From Actinidia chinensis (lineage: Eukaryota > Streptophyta > Magnoliopsida > Ericales > Actinidiaceae): a stretch of DNA of 26,283 nucleotides. A program made the translations under genes and the position numbers. This document shows positions 20,897-26,283 of this stretch, in pieces. The notes beneath the pieces were generated by a model, which was not told the DNA's origin, made no database searches, and saw nothing but the letters and a program-made list of their open reading frames with translations. Within the stretch, counting starts at the first letter, position 1, and each line of letters opens with the position of its first letter. Location of the stretch: positions 1 through 26,283 of the forward strand of contig VIGQ01000640.1 in assembly GCA_009663005.1 (NCBI GenBank), in the 5' to 3' direction.

Positions 20897-21697
20897 CTGA
20901 TTTCAGCTCATAACAAAACAAAAAACCAGAGAAAGGGGCCAAACATATATTCCCAACAACTTTCAGTTTAGGACAGAGGGATCAAATCAAACAAAATCAC
21001 ATAAGCAAAACACCAATGTAAGGTCAATTAATGTATTAATAACGATTTCCACTTTCTCTCATAACCGACAAACCTGTTCTTTGTACTTTGTACTTCTGTC
21101 TACGCTTGTTCCAATTTTCTGTGTCTCCCACTCTCGCAAAATACTCATCCCCCCGTTAAAACTACCAAGGAACTTTCTCACCACCAGAATCAAAACACCG
21201 GAATCATTAATTTCAGGGTCAAATCAATAGAAAACATTACAAAACTAATAGGAACAGCGCTCAAATCAACAACTACAAGTTAAAACAGAAGGTCAAATTC
21301 AAACCAAACCAAGTCAAGCAACACTGAATAGAATCAACCAAATGGACTAATCAATTGATTCGAACCGTTATCTCTCGGCTAACAAGCAAATCCGTTCATT
21401 TTCTATCTCGTTGCAAACACCAAATCAGCTGTTGAGTCTCTGTATCTTGCCAGCCCTCGCTCCAAATTTTTTCTATCTCTCTCTATCATCTCAACGAAAC
21501 TTTTGTATCTAACATCACCAATATCAGATCTAATCGAATAATGGAGGAGAGAGAAGGAGAACGAAAAGAGAACAAAGGTATAAAAAAACCAGCACGGGAA
21601 AAGGCGGGGGAGGGAAGCGTCCAGAGAGCGAGAACAAAGAGAACAATATGAGACTCAAACTTCTATCGCCCCCTCCCCCCTTTACCTAAAAGTATAC
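20897..21697 (-). other. Intron 1 of the DRP1-like gene
   Basis: 801 nt, donor GTATAC and acceptor AAATCAG, T-rich on the transcribed sense strand as plant introns are. No repeat shared with the rest of the window was noticed in it, and no other gene. Confidence 0.65.
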
Positions 21698-21833
21698 CTG
21701 ACCACCAACGACAGCGACCGAGGAAGAGACCCACAGAGAAGAGAAGGCGGTGCCCCCGCCCCGTAGTCACCGGCGCAGTACAAGCCCTCTGGATGCGATT
21801 TACAAGACCAGTCAAGCTCTCCATGGTGGCCAT
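21698..21833 (-). CDS. DRP1-like exon 1 (start codon to the first half of the P-loop)
   Basis: Minus strand from ATG (21833-21831). The first 19 codons read MATMESLTGLVNRIQRACT in one frame, a very close match to DRP1E-type N-termini. After that the frame slips: GDYG, then a Gly-rich stretch, SSLW and SVAVVGGQ are found in other frames, indicating several missing bases (about five against the expected length). The exon ends GGTGGTCAG followed by donor GTATAC (21697-21692), placing intron 1 after Gly-Gly-Gln. The plus-strand frame over the same bases (21750-22010) is a shadow. Confidence 0.8.
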
Positions 21834-21915
21834 ATGACCGAAAACCTAGAAACTCGACGAGCGAGAAGTAAAAAAAGGGAAGAAAGAAGACGCTCGAAGA
21901 AAAAGATTTTTATAG
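21834..21915 (-). promoter_or_regulatory. Core promoter and 5' leader of the DRP1-like gene
   Basis: On the minus strand a TATAAAAA box (21915-21908) lies about 75 bp before the first ATG. With a normal spacing of about 30 bp, transcription would start near 21880, giving a leader of roughly 50 nt rich in CTT/TTC and ending GGTCATATGGCCACC. The leader and promoter, but not the coding part, are duplicated at 23563 onward. Confidence 0.55.
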
Positions 21916-22027
21916 AGGAGAGAGTGGTTCGGTTTGTGAGGAGCAGTATTGATGAGAGAGAAAGGTGGGGTTGCGAATGGTCAATTATGTGCGCCAGCAA
22001 TGTTCAGTAGTGTTGTCCTTATTCTAC
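21842..22027. repeat. DRP1 promoter/leader segment, original copy
   Basis: Plus-strand landmarks 'aaacctagaaactcgacgag', 'aagtaaaaaaaggga', 'gaagacgctcgaagaaa', 'gatttttatagaggagag', 'gagagagaaaggtgggg' and 'attctacgctttttca' recur in the same order at 23563-23735. Confidence 0.7.
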
Positions 22028-22255
22028 GCTTTTTCATTCCGTTGGAATTTTAAATTTGAATTTGAAACATTGAGTTTCACTGTAGTCACGTGAATCTTTT
22101 AAATTTTCCATTGATACCCTCCGATATTATTTTCATATACATAAATACGTTCTAGTGTATGTTTTGTCATTAAAGAGAGAGAGTGTGTAGGAGTGTGTGG
22201 ATGAGTTGCAAGTCAGTGGAATTGGACAGAAGAGAGTGACCACACCACAGGCAAT
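22028..22255. repeat. AATTCGGTT module, copy 1
   Basis: About 225 bp: 'ttcattccgttggaatttt', 'gaaacattgagtttcactg', 'tagtcacgtgaatctttt', 'gtatgttttgtcattaaag', 'gatgagttgcaagtcagtgg', 'agagagtgaccacaccacag'. Copy 2 follows almost directly; copy 3 is near 23736. Confidence 0.7.
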
Positions 22256-22283
22256 TCGGTTGGAATTGTCTCTATTCTCACTT

Positions 22284-22512
22284 TCAAATTCGGTTGGAAA
22301 TTTTGGAATTTTGAAACATTGAGTCATTGTAGTCCGTGAATCTTTCCCATTTTCATTATACCCCCTCATTATTTGGTTTCATAAAATAAAACACTATATA
22401 TGTATGTTTTTAGATTTTTTAAGAGCGAGAGAGTGTTGTGATGGAGTGCAAAATCCGTGGAATTCACAGAAGAGAGTGACCGCACCCCATAGGGCAATTA
22501 TCCTTTCTGGAC
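22284..22512. repeat. AATTCGGTT module, copy 2
   Basis: 'aaattcggttggaaatttt', 'gaaacattgagtcattgtag', 'tccgtgaatctttcccattt', 'gtgatggagtgcaaaatccg', 'gaattcacagaagagagtg', 'ccccatagggcaatt'. Tandem to copy 1 at an offset of about 255 bp. Confidence 0.7.
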
Positions 22513-22863
22513 TCCCAGATCCAAAACAAAACCTTAAACACTTCATACCAAAATGAAAGAGAGATACGGACACACTTTTCAAAATAAAGATATTTGTGTG
22601 TTTATGTATTTTATATTTTTTATCAAAATATTTTTAAGAATTTTAAAAAATTATTTGTATTTTAGTATTGAAAAAAAACATATTTAAACAAAACACAAAA
22701 AACAACTTTCGAAAATCATCCTCCAAAAACAACCTCCAAAAAAAATATTAGCCAAAACTGATTCCAAAGTGAGTTATTTTTTGTTTATAGAGTTAAAAAA
22801 ATGTTAAAAATTTGTAATATAATTGAGGGGAGAAAACACACGGCATCAAAAATGGACAAGTGA

Positions 22864-22869
22864 CACGTG
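22864..22869. promoter_or_regulatory. G-box-like CACGTG with neighbouring ACGT cores
   Basis: CACGTG in GACACGTGTC followed within 10 bp by GTCACGTCG. CACGTG is the binding core of plant bZIP and bHLH factors. Only motif-level evidence; the same site is kept in unit 4 (25464-25469) and lost in units 2, 3 and 5, which keep only CACGTC/CACGTCG. Confidence 0.4.
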
Positions 22870-23073
22870 TCGTCACGTCGTTATCACGAGATCCATGGCG
22901 TGAAGTGCGTCCGCAACCACACTGACGATCAAAAACCAAATAATCAAACAAGAAACCAACAACTACGTTATTAAAGATCGTGCACAGTGGCTCTTCAGCC
23001 AGCCTTTTCCTTTTCAATTATTTGTGCCCCCTTCCTCCTCTTCTCTCTCTATTATTATATAGTATAAAAAATC

Positions 23074-23096
23074 TATTATATATATATATATATATT
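23074..23096. repeat. (TA)n microsatellite
   Basis: Alternating TA run after CTATTA inside the B-type tail of unit 1; absent from the B-type tails of units 3 and 5, so a local expansion. Confidence 0.8.
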
Positions 23097-23250
23097 AATA
23101 TATTTGGCAATGGAGTTGAAGGCATCAATGTGGATAGAATGATTTGAGTTTCAAGGAAACAATGTTCTACTATTTTGATAAAATAAAACGGTTAATTATA
23201 ACTTTATGTTGTTTCATATATATATATACACACAGATATATGTACATGTT

Positions 23251-23562
23251 CATCTTCTTAGCTGATTTTCTTTACATCTTTCCTCTATGTCTTATGATTC
23301 TTTTCTCATGGCTCTGAAATTTACAAAATATTATTTTCTAATTAGTTTTGAACGAATTGGGAGTGAACACGATTGGTATAAAAATCATGAATATTCAGGC
23401 CAGGCCCCAAAGGGAAGACGGGAAGATCTGGTCCAAGAGAGGAAAACAAAGAGAGGACTCAAAAAAAAATCACATCAATTACCAACAAAATAAATCAACT
23501 AATGGACAAAATTACTTGATCTAAAAACAAACACTTATCCCTCATAATTACAAATTACAAAC
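23251..23562. other. Unassigned segment between unit 1 and the duplicated promoter
   Basis: About 310 bp that I cannot match to any other part of the window. It includes a 68-codon plus-strand frame (23287-23493) rich in Lys/Arg at its C-terminal half; the purine-rich tract behind that composition ('gagaggaaaacaaagagagg') argues for simple sequence rather than a gene. No product recognised. Confidence 0.5.
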
Positions 23563-23735
23563 CTATAACTTCGACGAGAAAAGTAAAAAAAGGGAAAAAG
23601 ACGCCGAGAGAAGGAAATAGATTTTTAGAAGAGGGAGGATGGTTTTGCAAGCCTGGGGTGTTAGGTAGTGTCGTCAGGGTGGAGGAGCGTTATGAGGAGA
23701 GAGAAAGAGGGGTGTGTGACCCCTGCTTCTACACT
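23563..23735. repeat. Duplicated DRP1 promoter/leader segment, second copy
   Basis: Matches 21842-22027: 'aaacctataacttcgacgag', 'aagtaaaaaaaggga', 'aagacgccgagagaagg', 'gatttttagaagagg', 'gagagagaaagaggggtg', 'cttctacactttttca'. The TATAAAAA of the source is TAAAAAT here, so the TATA box is damaged. Homology ends before the start codon, so no second exon 1 follows. Confidence 0.7.
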
Positions 23736-23950
23736 TTTTCAATTCGGTTTTAATTTTGAAATTTTGAAACACTTGAGTTCACTGTTAGTCCGTTGAATCG
23801 ATTCCATTTTCATTTAGCCCCTCTTATTTGTTTCACATAATAAATACTGTAATGTAGTTTTGGACATTAAAGAAGGAGCGGTGTGATGAGTGCAAATCAG
23901 TGGAATTCACAGAGGAGTGCGCACCATAGGCAATATCAGTTTCTGACTCC
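23736..23950. repeat. AATTCGGTT module, copy 3
   Basis: 'ttcaattcggttttaatttt', 'cacttgagttcactgttag', 'tccgttgaatcgattcc', 'gatgagtgcaaatcagtgg', 'gaattcacagaggagtgcgc', 'accataggcaat'. It follows the second DRP1 promoter copy just as copy 1 follows the first, showing that both were duplicated together. Confidence 0.7.
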
Positions 23951-24500
23951 CAGCTTCCAAACAAAAAAACCTTAACCACTTCATACCAAAAGAAAGAGAG
24001 ATACGGAAAACCGGGCAAAAGAAAAAGATGGGAGGGGGGGCGGAGGGGCGGGGCGTAGGAGGGGACCAAAAGAGGGGAAGAAGGAAAAATAACAGAGGGG
24101 GCAGGGGAGGAGGGAAAAAAAGAGGGGGAAAAAAACAAAAAAAAAATACCGTTTTCGAAAATCCTCCTCCAACAAAACCTCCTAAACTATATGTAGCAAA
24201 ACTGATTCCCGAAATGACTTATTTTTGTGTTTATGAGAGTTAATTAAATTAAAATTGTAATATAATTTGAGGGAAAAAAACAAACAGCATTAAAAATGCG
24301 ACCAGTGGACATTGGGTCGTCACGTCGTTATCACAGAGGTCCATGCGGAAGTGTCCGCCAACAGCATGAATCAAAAACAAAATCATAATAAGTCACGACA
24401 CCAACCACCCCCTTACTTTATTAAAGACCGAGCACAGTGTCTCTTTCAGCCACAGCCGTTACCTTTTCAGCTTATTTGTGCCCTCTTACTCATCTCTCTC
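23951..24500. repeat. ACGT-core repeat unit 2
   Basis: A-type tail start at about 23946 ('gactcccagcttccaaac', 'cttcataccaaaagaaag', 'gagagatacgg'), then a G-rich block (24026-24132) where other units have AT-rich sequence, 'cgaaaatcctcctccaac', and the core from about 24293 (ggacattgggtcgtcacg, tgtccgccaacagc, ttattaaagaccgagcacag, CT-rich end). Confidence 0.75.
24026..24132. other. G-rich purine tract inside unit 2
   Basis: Runs such as GGGAGGGGGGGCGGAGGGGC and AGGGGAGGAGGGAAAAAAAG make up about 105 bp with strong G-quadruplex potential on the plus strand. The matching position in units 1, 3 and 4 is AT-rich (ATTTTTACCAAAATATTTTT-like). Either a local replacement or a consensus artefact like 13505-13583. 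Confidence 0.5.
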
Positions 24501-25079
24501 TCTTTTCTGATTCCCAACTTCCAAACAGCAACGTCAAACACTTCATACAAAAAGAAAGAGAGATAAGGACACCCTTCCATACTAAAAATATTTAGGTGGG
24601 GAGGTATGTATGTTATATTTTACCAAAATATTTGTAAAGAATTTAAAAAAAAATAAAACAGATTGTTAATTATGAGTGAAAAAAGAGTTTAAAAAACCAC
24701 AAAAAAACTTTCGAAAACATCATGCCAAACAAAACATCTAACAAATATTTGAACCAAAATGATTCCAGAACCGGAGTTAATTTTTTGTTTATGAGAAGTT
24801 AAAAAAATGAATAATTTTCAATATAATTTAAAAAACTCGCAACCACTCACCCCAGAACAGCATTAAAAAAATGGGGACCAGAGGACATCACGTCGTTTTA
24901 TCACGAGGTCCAGTGCTTGAAGTGTCCGCTACCACACTGGATCAAAAAACAAAAATAAAGTTTGGACACCAAGAATTACGTTTATTAAGCCAAGCAGTGT
25001 TCTTTAAGCATGCCATTTTCGTTTCTGTTATTTGTACCCCCTTCCTCCTCTCTCTCTCTGCTCCCTCTCTCTCTCTATG
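24501..25079. repeat. ACGT-core repeat unit 3
   Basis: A-type tail (gattcccaacttccaaac, cttcatac, gagagataagg, accaaaatatttgtaaagaa, ttcgaaaacatcatgcc) then core from about 24870 (gaccagaggacatcacgtcg, tatcacgaggtcc, gtgtccgctaccacac, gtttattaagccaagcagtg, CTCTCTCTCTCTGCTCCCTC). Offset from unit 2 core about 573 bp. Confidence 0.78.
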
Positions 25080-25660
25080 TTAATATTGCGCTGGAGTTTG
25101 AAGGCATATTGTGGATAGAAACGCTTGAGGTTTCATGGTAACATTGCCTTTATTTGATTCTATTTTGATAAAGATATAACTGTTATTTAGTAATTTTATT
25201 TTGGTTTTATGACAATATACACACAGATATATGTATATGTGATAACTGATTTTTATTATTGAAAAAATAATTACAAAAAAAAAAACAAAAAAAAAAACAC
25301 TTTTCGAAATCATCCTGAACAAAACAAAACCTCTTAAAATAAGATATTTAGCAAAACTGATTCAGATAGTGCGTAGTTTAATTTTTTGTTTTGAGGTTCA
25401 AAAAAAATTAAAATTGTAATATAATTTGAGAAAACCAATAGCATAAAAAATGGACGCAGTGAACACGTGTAGTCACGTAGTGATCACCGCTCGGGTCCAT
25501 TGCGTGAAGTGTCCGCCCAACCACACTTGACAAAAACAAATGAATGAAAGGCAGGTGATACCAACACACACTGACTTGATTAAAGACCGGTTGCACAGTT
25601 CTATTTCGCAGCCTTTCCTTTTTCAGTTTATGGTGCACCCTTCACTCTCTTCTCCTCTGG
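25080..25660. repeat. ACGT-core repeat unit 4
   Basis: B-type tail (ctggagtttgaaggcat, tgtggatagaaacgcttgag, atacacacagatatatgtat) then 'ttcgaaatcatcctgaac', 'gtaatataatttgag' and the core from 25450 (ATGGACGCAGTGAACACGTG .. GGTCCATTGCGTGAAGTG .. TCCGCCCAACCACAC .. attaaagaccggttgcac). ATGGAC (25450) pairs with GTCCAT (25495-25500) across the ACGT motifs. Confidence 0.78.
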
Positions 25661-26210
25661 ACTTCCCCAATTCCAAACAAACCTCAACACTTCATTACCA
25701 AAAAGAAGAGGAGATACGGGACTACCCTTTCCATAATAAAAATTAGGTGTGTATGTAGTTATTATTTTTACCAAAATATTTTTAAGAATTTAAAAAAATA
25801 TTTTTAATTTTATTATTGAAAAAAATATTTAAAAAAACACCCAAAACATTTCGGAATCATCCTCCAAACAAACCTCCTAACAAATTATTTTGCAAAACTG
25901 ATTCAGAAGGTGATGGTTAATTTTTTGTTTAGGAGGTCTAAAAACAAATGTTAAAATGTGGAAGAGAATTTAAAAAAACAGCGCCACAGCATAAAAAATG
26001 GACCAGAGGACATTCACGTCAGTTATCACGAGCGGTCCCTTGCTTCGAGTGTCCGCTACCAACACGGAGAGCCACAAAAACAAATAATAAAGTTTGGACA
26101 CCAAGAACTTACTTTATTAAAGACCAAGCAGTGTTCGTTTAAGCTGCCTGTTCCGTTTTGTTATGTGTACCACCTTCATCCTCTCTCTCTCTCTCCCATA
26201 TCTCTCTCTA
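25661..26210. repeat. ACGT-core repeat unit 5
   Basis: A-type tail (gacttccccaattccaaac, cacttcattacc, gagatacggg, ttaccaaaatatttttaag, tcggaatcatcctccaaac) then core from about 25999 (ATGGACCAGAGGACATTCAC, GTCAGTTATCACGAGCGGTC, GTGTCCGCTACCAACAC, actttattaaagaccaagc, CT-repeat end). Offset from unit 3 core about 1.12 kb, the two-unit period. Confidence 0.78.
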
Positions 26211-26283
26211 TGAATAATATTTGCGATGGAGTTGAATGCATCATTGTGGATAGAAACGATTTGAGTTTCAAGGTTTACCATGC
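26211..26283. repeat. Start of another B-type tail, cut by the window edge
   Basis: ATGGAGTTGAATGCATCATT (26226 on) and 'gtggatagaaacgatttgag' match the tails after units 1 and 3, so the array goes on beyond the right edge. Confidence 0.75.

Larger units (their letters stand above)
20622..21833 (-). pseudogene. Dynamin-related protein 1 (DRP1-like), 5' fragment with exons 1-3
   Basis: Large GTPase of the plant-specific DRP1 class, which in characterised plants works at the cell plate, plasma membrane and clathrin-coated pits by assembling around membrane necks. Seen here are three exons in the right order, each placed by its residues and by GT-AG borders. Exon 1 gives MATMESLTGLVNRIQRACT and ends VAVVGGQ, exon 2 reads as SSGKSS then VLES and DFLPRGS after small indels, and exon 3 has GIVT.RRP.. 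LQL and ends RRFTDF. The P-loop GxxSSGKS is split by intron 1. The family is about 610-625 residues; only about the first 100 are represented. All three exons carry frame-breaking indels. The start is the first ATG of ATGGCCACCATGG. DRP1C/DRP1E-like N-terminus fits best. Whether it is a true pseudogene, a truncated copy, or a live gene in noisy sequence cannot be decided from this window. Confidence 0.8.
22513..23250. repeat. ACGT-core repeat unit 1 with its tail
   Basis: Starts with the A-type tail (gactcccagatccaaaac .. cttcatacc .. gagagatacgg .. tttcgaaaatcatcctcc), passes through the core at 22852-23045 (ATGGACAAGTGACACGTG, CGTCACGTCGTTATCACGAG, GTCCGCAACCACAC, TTATTAAAGATCGTGCACAG, a TTCCTCCTCTTCTCTCTC tract) and ends in the B-type tail with ATGGAGTTGAAGGCATCA at 23110 and TATATAcacacagatatatg near 23215-23240. 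Separated from units 2-5 by the duplicated promoter block. Confidence 0.75.

Noticed and set aside
21750..22010. 86-codon plus-strand frame and 62-codon minus-strand frame over the DRP1 start
   Set aside because: They are wrong-strand or wrong-frame shadows of exon 1, its leader and promoter.
22793..23017. 74-codon minus-strand frame across repeat unit 1
   Set aside because: Not kept in the other four units; it crosses the ACGT core and CT-rich leader.
24028..24243. Gly/Lys/Arg-rich 71-codon frame and opposite-strand Pro/Ser/Phe-rich frames
   Set aside because: They translate the G-rich tract and have simple-sequence composition.

Overview
The window looks like nuclear DNA of a flowering plant. 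Three things point there: a minus-strand gene whose exons read as the N-terminus of a plant dynamin-related protein of the DRP1 class with ordinary GT-AG introns, a nonautonomous hAT-type transposon of a common plant kind (ends made of GAGCTCG-like motifs), and long AT-rich satellite DNA. There is no bacterial-type coding. The open frames on either strand are short, and except for fragments of the DRP1 exons none encodes anything recognisable. The bases look noisy: related repeat copies differ mostly by one-base gains and losses in homopolymers, in the way of unpolished long-read consensus. Frameshifts here should therefore not be taken as biology without checking reads.

Positions 1 to about 18297 are one tandem array (about 17 kb without the transposon). 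The unit is about 420-440 bp and is itself an old, unequal duplication: a half of about 164 bp and a related half of about 260 bp that carries roughly 100 extra bases. Shorter units of about 260-280 bp recur. From 2881 to 10914 the units follow a higher-order order of seven (six long, one short; about 2.8 kb), seen as two full copies and one copy with six units. The left end (1-2880) has a simpler two-unit alternation. A 985-bp hAT-like element (15686-16670) sits in the array between 8-bp target duplications.

From about 18300 to 20135 lies a large inverted structure built of degenerate 'TTTGGTCCCT'-type repeats, pointing one way in the left arm and the other way in the right arm. Next to it, on the minus strand, are exons 3, 2 and 1 of the DRP1-like gene (20622-21833) with a TATA box at about 21908. 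Exon 4 and everything after it are not visible, so the gene is either cut off by the repeats or has very large repeats in intron 3.

Upstream of the gene (22000-26283) the DNA is again repetitive. A promoter-side segment of the DRP1 gene is duplicated at 23563-23950. An AATTCGGTT-containing module occurs three times. A unit of about 550-580 bp with an ACGT-rich core occurs five times, mostly with two alternating tails, and runs off the right edge. The window is thus a broken 5' gene fragment held between two unrelated tandem-repeat domains. No RNA genes, CRISPR arrays or intact protein-coding genes were found.
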